A stretch of DNA of 64,000 nucleotides from Nematostella vectensis (Eukaryota; Cnidaria; Anthozoa; Actiniaria; Edwardsiidae), in contig NC_064045.1 of the NCBI RefSeq assembly GCF_932526225.1, forward strand, positions 13,448,442-13,512,441. The letters are read 5' to 3'. The notes beneath the pieces were generated by a model. That model was given only the letters and a program-made list of their open reading frames with translations, searched no databases and had not been told where the DNA came from. The translations under genes were made by a program, and so were the position numbers. Shown here piece by piece: positions 1-9,948 of the stretch (position 1 is the stretch's first letter; every line of letters begins with the position of its first letter).

Positions 1-19
1 GTTTGGCAAAGGACCAGAT
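1..19 (+). CDS. RPTOR: Possible 3' end of the preceding Raptor exon
   Basis: The window opens on a short open stretch directly followed by a consensus donor (GTAAGT at 20-25). Joining it to the acceptor at 1046 keeps the Raptor frame open (phase 0). It is only about six codons long, so homology cannot be tested here. Bases 20-1045 would be intron; apart from the inverted repeat at 849-906 I see nothing there. Confidence 0.35.
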
Positions 20-848
20 GTAAGTGTGGTGAAGGGGGGAAGAGGCTCAGGGGCGTGGTGAGGGCAATATGGGGGGGGCTGTGGGGGCGTGTTACATGCA
101 TTTTCAGGTCAATAGGATTTTGTTTGCGGGTTGCATTATCCATCAAATCGCGCGCTCTGATTGGCTCTTGTGATCCTACGATCAGGACCCCGCGACCTGG
201 ACCGCTCACCTCCAAAGCTCAAAATAATGAGTTGATTTGTAAAATGACCATCGAAAACTGGAATTTTACTCCCGAGGTTTTAGATCTTCACACTAAAACG
301 GCATTTTATTTGTCATTTTATCAGAATCATTGACTTTACAGAAAATTGCCTTCAAACTCCCTGTGTTTTGGTAATTTCCGGCCATAACCATTTTGCAACA
401 CGCACAACAATTTCAAGTTTGCTGAAACTTTATTTGGGATAGAAAAAGCAGCAAATCGTCTCTTCATACGAAGAAAAACGACAAATCTACCTGCATAACC
501 CGCTTAACAAATCCACATTCAAGAGAAGTTCTTTAGTGAATTTATCTTATCGTCTGTGGAGGATTCAAAGCGAAAAATACATGTCTACGATCAATTCGGG
601 TTGAGAACGACGTATCAATTGGAACTAAATTAGTTTACAAAATTGTTGGTCAAAAATGTCTCCATTGGAGGTTCTGTATTTCTGGAGGATTAAAAGCGTT
701 GTGTGGAAATCCAAAATGGAGTTTACTGAATGATCATGAGCGAACAAAATCTCCACGAACATCGACGAAAGTCAGAAGGGAAACCTCGCCTCGTGCAACC
801 GTAAGCCCGTAAGGAAAAAAATAAATATGATATTTCCAAGCTAAGGGT

Positions 849-906
849 CGGTCCGTATCTTGAAATACCATGACCTAGGCCACGGTATTTCACGATACGG
901 ACCTCC
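849..906. repeat. Imperfect inverted repeat in Raptor intron
   Basis: Two arms reading GGTCCGTATC...GAAATACC and GGTATTTC...GATACGGACC face each other around a short centre (CATGACCTAGGCCA). It resembles a small foldback/MITE remnant. Confidence 0.5.
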
Positions 907-1045
907 CAGTAGGTAAATAACATATATATTCTTTATCTGTTGGTCTTGTGTCCTGGACTCTTTGAGAAAGGTTCATGAAGCCCAACACTTTGTTATAAAG
1001 ATCCCTATGTGTTTCATAGCTGATTTTGTGTGCCGGATTCTCTAG

Positions 1046-4000
1046 GAAGAGCACATGGCTGGTACAGGAGATGAAGTTGATTCTGACGATGAAACGTCGC
1101 CAATGAAGCCTCAGATCATTAGAACAAACTTTGCTGAGTGGTGTGCCAGTTACTTTGCACAGTCAGTCATGAAGGTAGTATTCCATTCTGTCGAGAGTAA
1201 CACCATTGAATCAGTAACACAACCCGTTGCCTTTGCTGTTGTTTACATAAATAAATACACTTGAGAATTACCACCCAGTAATTGTCCTTGATACTTAAAT
1301 TACCAATATTTCGTTGGGAGTATCTTTTTTAGAAGTCTTTTTGAATATCACTTATCAATAAATCAATCTCTTCAAGTTTGATATAAGTTAATCATTGGAA
1401 ATCCCTTAACCAAGTAGTAATGGTTGGGAGTGATGTTGTTGCAGCCGCCCGAAGAACACGACCCCCAGAGCCAGCTTCATCTTCAGAGGGAATGGCGGTT
1501 TGAGCGGAACTCGCGAGTGCGGCGAGAAGCTGCAAGACAACAAGCAAGGGCAGGTAATTACCAGCAGCAGTGAGGAGGGAGGGAGATGGGGTGTGGATAG
1601 TCGGGTAGAAAGGTAGTGGTATCAAGGAGTTGGGAGGGGGACTGAGGAAAGGCAAAATATTATGTAAGCGTCAGTGGTATATGAATATTTGAATGTTTTT
1701 GTAAAGTCTAAGTACGTATGGTTTGTACAGACGTGTGCAAGCTGGATGACCAGATCTTCATCAATAAGAACATCCACCCCCCTGGTATACTACGGTTTCA
1801 TCCCTACGAGCCTCACCTGGCTGTGGCAGACAGGGGGGGAGTCAGGTAACTTGTGCCAAACACATTCTTTTATCTCCCTTTGCCGTAAACTGCACTCAGA
1901 TAATGCAGCGGCGCATGCATTTAGCAGTGACACGAAAACATGATCACCTTGATGAAATAAAAAACATGGTTAGCTTGATGGTACAGCCCGAATTCAGAAT
2001 AATCTTTCCATCACTTCTTGGGAACTTGAATATGCGTGTCAAATTCAATCCAAAATAACTACACAAAAAACACACAGAAATGGCAGCTGCTGTCATACCA
2101 GAGCACAAGGAAATATTTAACCTTTCAATAAATGAGCCCTTTTGACAAAGACACTTTCTGGCTTATGTGGAGTGCCGAATAAATTGCTGCTTGCCACCAA
2201 ATAATTCAATAAAAAATCAGGAGACACGGCAGTTTTCTTTCAGCATTTTTTTTACTAACGCTATTAACTCTACTAACTTCTTGTTGCAATTGTAGTATTT
2301 GGAATTGGGAACAGGGAGCACGGATGAATTATTTTAACAACAACAACAGCAAGCTAACAAGAATTACTAGCATGGAGTTCCTCAACGCTCATGACTTGAC
2401 CCTACTGCTGACTGGAACAGGTAAGTATACACCTATTTTAAAATATGTGCAAATGTGTGCAGTGCAAATGGCAAATGCCAACTGGCAGTTCCCTTATCTA
2501 AAAATGCCATTGGCCTCGTCAAATTTCTACTAAATGTAGGATTAGGTGAATAACTCCTGCGATTAGTTTACTTATCGTCCTGATTTCAAAGCTGGCTTTC
2601 CTCTGAAGTTTTCTTTATGGATCTCAAATCTTTGACTATGTTCTCATTGACATAAGACAAGCAACATTGGATAATTAACTTGGCCTACAAACTAGCGCTC
2701 TGTGAAGGTAAATCCTTGCAAGAATTCTTTTGAGGCGAGGCCCGACCAAGCCGTTCCTTAGTCCGCAGGACACAGAAATCCCAGAAACACCTTCACGGCC
2801 ATAGCAGGCACTGGGGGCATGCCCCCCTGCCTCCCCCATAAAAATATACATGGAAATAACCAGTATAAGTGTGTCACTCCCCCAACCCCCCCCCCCCCCC
2901 CCCTCCCCCCGCCCATCAATTTAACAATTTAATATTAATGTTTCTGTATCCCCTCCAATAATAATGCGGGGCCAGCTATACCTGTTCATATAACACACCT
3001 TCCTCTCTGTCACCAGACGATGGTTCTGTCCGTGTCTGGCGTGACTATGATGGCGTCGAGTCCCCAGTTGAGGTGGTTACCGCCTGGCAAGCGTTGTCTG
3101 GGATGTTACCCTCTACGCGCGGTAGCGGCTCTGGTCTCGTCGTCAATTGGGAACAGGAAACTGGGATTTTACTCGCGTCGGGCGACGTTAGGTTTATACG
3201 TGTGTGGGACACGCAGCGAGAGATGAAAATGCAGGTAATTTCTTAAAGAATCTTGATCAACCAATCATTTGTTATTGTTTACATTTAAAAATTTAGCGGT
3301 CTGGGCCGGGTTCCTAGAAAGCAGGTAAACGCTAACCCAGGGATGAATACCCTTTTCATCCAATCAAATGTCAAGAGAGCCGTATTTATCCCTAGGTCAG
3401 CACTAATCCGCTTTCTAGGAACTGATCCCTGATTGCAAGAAAACTTCGAAATAGCTTTTCACGATTCTAGTCTGATACTTTTTTGACTATATTTTACGGA
3501 AAATTTTTCAGTTACTTTCTTGAACTAGCCGATTGAAATGGATATTTTGAGTGACTCGATATTGCGCTGGGGCGTAAAATGGCGGCGTGAACGGCCGATA
3601 AGCCATTGAGGTAAACCACTGAGAATGTTGAAAAAATGACACAGTTCTCATCTGAAAATAGCATGTGCTGTAAGAGAAGACTCGATGGTATCGACGATCC
3701 AAAGTCAAGTTTTTTTTTATAATGATTATTGTTGTTTATATTGCCTTGTTGAACGTGTGAGCTAAACCGTGTCAGTTAATTGCTTGTAGTCACTTATTTG
3801 GTGCACATCCGCTAAAAACAAATGCGTTACGCTGTCATTTTATGCTCCCGCAAAATATCGAGTTAAATTAAATTAAAGCAAGAGACTTGGTTCTTTCTAT
3901 CAAATGGTATAAATAACATTGAAAAAATAAGATTTGATCCTCATTAGCCTGGACTCGGATCCACCCCGCCTCGATGGTGAATGATTTTCCATGCCGTGTG

Positions 4001-7000
4001 GAATTCATAGATGTGACTGTTTCAGGACATCCCGACGGGTGCAGACAGCTGCGTGACAAGCCTTGCCTGTGATTCTGTCGGACGCTCGCTACTAATTGCT
4101 GGCTGTGGTGATGGGTCTGTCCGGTTATATGACCGTCGGCTTCCTCCGTCGGACAGGTCAGTGGCTTCTTCCAGGGCATGTTGAATACTATATTCGATGA
4201 TTTTTGCGTACTCTTATCGGCGGGTCACGTCAGAGGCGACGAAAAAAAAATATCTTAGACTTATTGGCTGATTCGTAAGCGCTGAATAAGTTACTTTTTG
4301 TTGTTATTTTGCCGCCAAAAGCCGGAACACGCGCGAGTTTGCCAAAAGTCACGTGATTTCACAGTGCAAGTTGCCTACTTCAGTCTAACCAGTCTAATGA
4401 TGATAGCGCTTACTCCTGATGTTGCATGAGTGTTTTACAATTTTCGCCTTGACGTTTTTCTAGCCTTGTGACGGCACTTAAACCATGTAGAATGATGCAA
4501 GGGTGTGCTTTTGATACATGAGTGTTTTTGCATTGCGAAGCGCGCTACCGTGAACACCTAGAAGCAAGCCAATTAGAATGCGAGAAACATGCTATTTGAT
4601 GGTCATGATCTTCACTAGCCAATCAGTGAGGAGCAAAGAAATACTTCAGTACGCACCAGAACACGAAGAAATGCCCTTTAATATGAGAATCTAAGATTCT
4701 CGCATGCTTTATTGGCTATCTTTCTCAAAATCTAAAGTAATGGGTGTACATCTCTTGTAGCCGGGTGATGGCGCTACGAGAGCACACAGGCTGGGTGACA
4801 AGCGTCTTTCTACAGAAAGGTGGAGACGGCAACATTATAAGCGGCAGGTAAAGCGCTCATTAAAAAAATGACTTACAAAAACAGGTAAAGCGCTCATTAA
4901 AAAAATGACTTTCAAAAAGTTTTCGAATTTCCACATTTAAAAGAAATCAACAACAACAAAAAACAGCAGCTCATTTACGATGACTGGTTGTCTTCGATTG
5001 TGTTCTTTAAAATATATATTTTTCGAATCAAAATTTCCATAGGTGCTCAGTGTTAAAAAGATATACTGATAATAAAATCTGTAGGGTCTCATCTGATTCT
5101 TCTATATTGTACTTTTACAGCATGTTGTATGAAGCGCTTATTAGATTCAGACTGTGTAACTGTGTAACTTGACTTGTAATTGTTATATTAAGCCTATAAC
5201 TAGACTGGACTAGACTATGACTAGACTTGTTATTGTTATGTAAAGCTTTACTTACTAGACTGGTTATTGTTAGATTCAGCCTCACTAACTAAACTGGAAT
5301 TGGTATATATAGCCTTACTAACTAGACTGGTTATTGTAATATTAAGCCTCACTAACTAAACTGGTAATTGTTATATATAGCTTCACTAACTAGGCTTTTT
5401 ATTATATTAAGCCTCACTAACTAGACTGGTAATTGTTATATTCATCCTCACTAACTAGACTGGTAATTGTTATATTTAGCCTCACTAATTAGACTTTTTA
5501 TTATATTAAGCCTCACTAACTAGACTGGTAATTGTTTTTTAGCGTCGCTGGCGACGTGCGCTTCTGGGACCCACGGTTCACCGAGTCAGTCAAAGGTTTC
5601 GATACTCTGAATAACATGACCTCATTCGAGGTCCATCAACAAGCAAAGGTCCTAGCCAGGTAAGGCTGAACGTGTTGTGTTGGTATGGGTATGTAGAAGG
5701 CTAGGGGTACGGTGTTTGTATGGTTATATAGAATCCTATCGGTTCGGTGCTGGTATGGTATGTAAAAATAACCATACTAGACTGGTAATTGTATGCGGCT
5801 GTTGTTTGTTTGTTTATGGTACGACATGAGAACAGTTTAAAGGCGTAAACGTAAGTACCGATTTGTCGGCCTGGTTTTCCACCGTGGTAGCATTCACAAG
5901 CTGTAATTTGTCGGTCCGATTGTCCATCAAAGCAATTACAAGCTGTGATTCGATTCCCTCTTTAGACTGTTAAAAGGGTAGTCTAAGCGACAGCAAATAT
6001 CTGTTGCATAGCGTAAATTGAATATAAATAAACTTGACCCAACTAGTGGGCGTGTATAAACCAGACCCAAATCTAATTCGACTCTTGCTTCTCTTGTTTT
6101 TATAGTGGCTCAGCCAATCAGATCATCAAGGTGATGGACCTAGACGGAGGCATGCGCAGTGTGATCCGTTACCACGACGGGTTCATGGGTCAGCGGATTG
6201 GCCCAGTCAGCTGCATGGAGTTCCATCCTCACAGGGTAAAGTCACGCGATGCTGCGTTATGTGAAAGGGTAAAGTCACGCAATGCTGCGTTATGTGACAG
6301 GGTAAAGTCACGCGATGCTTCGTTATGTGACAGAGTAAAGTCACGCGATGCTGGGTTATGTGACAAGGTAAAGTCACGCGATGCTGTGTTATGTGACAGG
6401 ATAAAGTCACGCGATGCTCCTTTATGTGACAGGGTAAAGTCACGCGATGCTGCGTTATGTGGCCGGGTAAAGTCACGCGATGCTGCGTTTTGTGACAGGG
6501 TAAAGCCACGCGATGCTGCGTTATGTGACAGGGTAAAGTCACGCGATGCTGCGTTATTAACCGTTTTTATTTGGATGTTGTGTGGCTGTGTGCTCGCTTT
6601 GCCGTTAAGCCTTGGCCGAACGAAACGCAAGTCACCGCAAATTGTCGCAAGTTTTGATTTGCGGTAACTTGCGATGAAGTGGTCAAACGCAAGTTTTGAT
6701 GCAAGTTGGCTGTTTTGATGAAGTTAAGATGTTTTCAAATGTTCGATTTACATTGGCATTCACTTGCGTTGGGTGCCGCCTAGTCTGGGAAGTTGTTATC
6801 TGTTGGCCTTCAATTAATCACGTGTTTTTTTCAGTGGCAAACCCACTCACTCAAGCACAGAAACGCCAGAGAGCGACGAACAAATAAAATGTTTCAATGA
6901 TAATGCCTTTCTGACATTGGAACTTTCTGGCTAATTCGTAAGCGTTGTATAAGTTGCTTTTTGTCGTTGTTATTTTGCCATCAAAAGCCAGAGCGCGCGC

Positions 7001-7139
7001 GAATGTGACACCCAAAAAGTCATGGGATTTTCTAGTGCAAGTCACCTGTTAACCGATTTTATCCGATCTTTAGGTTCACCTTGCGGCCGGAAGCACTGAT
7101 TCCTTCATTTCGATCTACTCGACGGAGAAAAAGAGATGA
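1046..7139 (+). CDS. RPTOR: Raptor (mTORC1 scaffold), C-terminal part, 10 exons, 5' end outside window
   Basis: Exons: 1046-1174, 1445-1553, 1731-1845, 2296-2420, 3017-3234, 4026-4156, 4761-4847, 5543-5659, 6106-6235, 7074-7139 (stop TGA 7137-7139). All introns are GT-AG and phases match, giving 408 residues in frame. Seen: an acidic linker, then the motif REWRFERNSRVRR, then the seven-bladed WD40 propeller with blade motifs such as GSVRVWRDYDG, IRVWDTQREM and GSVRLYDRR, ending ISIYSTEKKR. This is the order at the C-terminus of animal Raptor, which recruits substrates to mTORC1 at the lysosome. The N-terminal conserved region and HEAT repeats lie left of the window; bases 1-19, followed by GTAAGT, may be the end of the preceding exon. 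Three splice junctions (4847, 5543, 6235) lie in tandem repeats. Identification is from family knowledge and is strong. Confidence 0.93.
3308..3427. mobile_element. Palindromic MITE, family A (copy 1), in Raptor intron
   Basis: Terminal inverted repeats GTTCCTAGAAAGCAG ... CGCTTTCTAGGAAC enclose about 85 bp containing CCAATCAAATGTCAAGA. A second copy of the same element, in the opposite internal orientation, lies at 54719-54842. There is no coding capacity. Confidence 0.65.
4255..4385 (+). repeat. Dispersed repeat, copy 1 (Raptor intron 6)
   Basis: About 130 bp containing 'attcgtaagcg', 'ataagtt', 'tgttattttgccgccaaaag', 'aaaagtcacgtgatt' and 'agtgcaagt'. The same series of blocks recurs at 6924-7052 in the same orientation and in scrambled or inverted form at 41275-41485. 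Probably an old interspersed element. Confidence 0.5.
4841..4920 (+). repeat. 37-bp tandem duplication spanning a Raptor 5' splice site
   Basis: The junction GGCAG|GTAAAGCGCTC at 4847/4848 is repeated 37 bp downstream as AACAG|GTAAAGCGCTC (GT at 4885-4886), so two near-identical donors lie in tandem. Confidence 0.75.
5205..5542 (+). repeat. Degenerate ~33-bp minisatellite abutting the Raptor exon 8 acceptor
   Basis: About ten diverged copies of 'cctcactaactagactggt' followed by 'aattgttatatt' run up to the acceptor TTTTTTAG at 5542. The last copy supplies the polypyrimidine tract and AG. A single further copy lies near 5778-5798 in the next intron. Confidence 0.7.
6231..6560 (+). repeat. 33-bp minisatellite (about 10 copies) that multiplies a Raptor 5' splice site
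   Basis: The unit starts CAGG|GTAAAGTCACG and is 33 bp long; the genuine donor (GT at 6236) is its first copy. Because 33 is a multiple of three and the unit lacks stops in the Raptor frame, the reading frame stays open through all copies to 6667 as an 11-residue repeat (VKSRDAALCDR). One copy has a destroyed donor (ATAAAG, near 6401). Confidence 0.85.
6924..7052 (+). repeat. Dispersed repeat, copy 2 (last Raptor intron)
   Basis: Same block order as 4255-4385: 'attcgtaagcg', 'ataagtt', 'tgttattttgcc', 'aaaagtcatggga', 'agtgcaagt'. It ends about 20 bp before the final Raptor acceptor at 7073. Confidence 0.5.
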
Positions 7140-7638
7140 GCAAGTCGCAACAGGGGGACGTCTACTTCCTCCCCTCCCCTCCCCTATCTGTGGGGCTGTT
7201 ATTAGTATCTCTCCTTTAGCACTTGATATTAAGTGCCAATTGCGCCCCATAGATATATTTTGGGTCCCACCTGAGAGACATGAAAAATGTTAATTAATAA
7301 CCATGGAGATGGACATTCAAATGTTCCTCTTGGATAAGGCAATGAAAAGAAACTCGGAAATGCCGGGAAAACAAATCGCTAAAGGATACCTGTGGTATTC
7401 GAATAGTATTGTTGGGATTAAGACGACGATAAATGAATATTGAATTATGTTATTTTGATACATCAAAGCTATGTAAATATTATCTTATGTCTTTTTTGTT
7501 TTTTAACGTTGTATTATTTGAGTGATTTTAGAACTATGGTTTTCATTGTCTCAGTCTTGTGAGGTGTGTTTGTAAATTTTCTCCAGATTTGCCCATCTGG
7601 GTAGGTAACGGATTCAGTGTATTGTATATTTAAAATTT

Positions 7639-7644
7639 AATAAA
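7639..7644 (+). terminator. Candidate poly(A) signal of Raptor
   Basis: AATAAA 500 bp after the Raptor stop codon, in AT-rich sequence; the first plus-strand match after the stop that I noticed. Confidence 0.45.
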
Positions 7645-7835
7645 TAGTTAAACCTGTATCTTAAGGCTTATCTACACAGTGCGAATCGGGTCCCCCTTAT
7701 TTTAGATATTAAGCTTAAAATAACAAGAAACACAGGGAAATCCACGGAAGCACAATGAATCCCCCCCTTTCTTGAAAACCTCGCTTCGTCCCCGCCCCCC
7801 TGTTTGGAATTCCTAGATCCGCCCCTGTTCAATTA

Positions 7836-7975
7836 CCCTGGGTACCAGAGCCTCAAAACTTCTCTCGACCAGTGGCGCTCAGCCAAAATGTCGCGACGAC
7901 AGAAGCTTCGGTCGTCACGGCATTTTGGCTGAGCGCAAGTGGCGAGATAAGTTTGGAGGCTCTGGTACCCAGGGC
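7836..7975. mobile_element. Foldback/MITE hairpin
   Basis: Arms CCCTGGGTACCAGAGCCTC and GAGGCTCTGGTACCCAGGG are near-perfect inverted copies. A second inner stem (GCTCAGCCAAAATG / CATTTTGGCTGAGC) makes most of the 140 bp self-complementary. Confidence 0.75.
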
Positions 7976-8592
7976 ACTGTTCAGTCCATATAGCCATTAA
8001 AACGAAATACAAAGGGTCACACAAATGACACCTCATGGTTGGTACACCTATAGGTCAATTCGATAGTGTCGTGATTTGACTAATGAGGCACCTCACCCAG
8101 ACATTAAACAAAATCGGAAACGCTCAGAAAAAAATATAAAAACAACAAGACTATAATCAGGCACTGGAGCAACGTTTTAATGCTTTTATTTATTTTTTAT
8201 TACACTGATCATCTCCGTCACTAAAATATTTGATAAATATAATTATTTATTATATGGGCTTGGAGTCGGGAACCCATATCATGTATTAGTCAAATCGCAC
8301 TAGTATGGCAATATGTGTACTCAAACATGGCCGCAACTAAAAAATGTTGTACAGTGGCGCGAGCCTCTCATAAGGGACAGCTTCCATCACTCCTTCCCAC
8401 CTCCCCTGCTAACTACGGCCTTGCAAAAAACGTAAGTCTGGTCTGCTCATTTGCCTTTTTTGGCGATCAATTGCGGCCGCACTTTTCGCTTTTGATAGGC
8501 TACATAACTTATAGCCTAATAGTAAGTCAACCAATCAGATTACAGCGCTGACGAAGGAGCTCTAGTGTGATTTGACTAAATTTAACTCTACT

Positions 8593-8758
8593 GGCACCCT
8601 CGGTTACCCAGGGCGTAGAGGTCAGCGGAATGAGGCAGCGGGCGCAACTGCCTCTTCTTTGGAGCCCCCACTCCCCCCCCCCCCCCCCTTGGCACGGGCC
8701 TGGTTCCGCCTCGTTCTCGCGCCTGTGATCTCGAAACGCCCTGGTTTCCGAGAGTGCC
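8593..8758. mobile_element. MITE with terminal inverted repeats
   Basis: Left end GGCACCCTCGGTTACCCAGG and right end CCTGGTTTCCGAGAGTGCC are inverted copies. The interior is GC-rich with a poly-C run. Confidence 0.65.
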
Positions 8759-9948
8759 ACATTGTCCTTATCATTAACTTTCTTTTGAGTTTACTACAAA
8801 ATACTTAGAAAACCTACGAGTAGTGCGATAGATCGTTTTGTGACAGGGTTAAGTCACGCAATCGTTATATATAAAGATAGATCTTGGTGAATATGCAAAA
8901 TAAATAACATACAAATTAAATATAACGTATATACGAATATACAAAATAATTTATACATACAAACTAAATTTAACGTTACAAATATAAACTTTTATAATCC
9001 TTGCAATTTGAATCAACATTTATAAACATTTAAATTGCTTTTTTAAATAAATTATTATTATTTTTGAAAACTCTAGTTATCGATAGAGCACATATTTTTG
9101 CCGCGTCTTTGCAGTCGTTGCCATTATCCCTGCTTAAAACCCTCTTACAAGTATTAGCTGACTAGTCAGTAGACCAGAAACATACAGTATGTACCAATAA
9201 AGATGAGAATCTGCGTAGCCCGCGGTGCTTCATGGGTATTAATCATGCAAATAAACCAGCGAAAGCAATGACGATCTCACTAGCTACACCCATCCAGGTT
9301 CGATACACGCCCCAATGCTTACAAACTTAAGCATGAAGTCGAGGCTTCGTTTCTAATTCCAGATCTAATGTAATTTTAGCAGAGAGCCTCGTCTTGAGGT
9401 TGGTTAATAGGCACTGTAGTGTAGTGTTTGCATACCAAGAAAATTCTGCCAAAAATTGTCGTTTTTGCCAAACGCGGTCACTTTCATATAAGGAAACTAA
9501 TATTTTCCTTATTTGGAAAATGTGCATGATTCTTGTTATTTTTTAAGGTTACCGTACCGCAGGTGCTTCGTAAACTTTATGACTTGTAATCAGAAGAAAA
9601 AAAAGTGACTGTGACCATCTCTGGTCAATGGAGAAAGTATCTGAAAAGAAAGAGTCCTCGGTACCAGTCCCTTAAACGAAAACGTTTTCTCCATATGTGT
9701 AGCCTGTAAAGGCACGGCCAGAGGCCTGGGGGAGGAGAGAAGCGATAGCAATGTGGAATCTCGTCCATCCTGTACTGATACACTAAGTGGGGCATACAGT
9801 GAACCTAGGCCATCTACAAAGTCTATGTATTCAAGTGGTGTAAACCAGACATATCTTATGTTAGGAGCTAGAGAGTGCTATCATGGCCCACTATCCAAGT
9901 CAAGCCGAGCTTCTAGTCCTTATTTACACAGGCCTTCTCCACTCTTTG

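Larger units (their letters stand above)
7645..9948. other. Intergenic between Raptor and BCCT transporter 1
   Basis: No recognisable gene. It contains two hairpin elements (7836-7975 and 8593-8758), an isolated single copy of the Raptor 33-bp repeat unit near 8834-8863 (TGACAGGGTTAAGTCACGCA), and an AT-rich stretch at 8880-9060. Both flanking genes end here (convergent). Confidence 0.6.

Noticed and set aside
6207..6630. Minus-strand open frames with repeated HITQHRVTLPC or ASRDFTLSHN
   Set aside because: Antisense reading of the 33-bp repeat in the Raptor intron.
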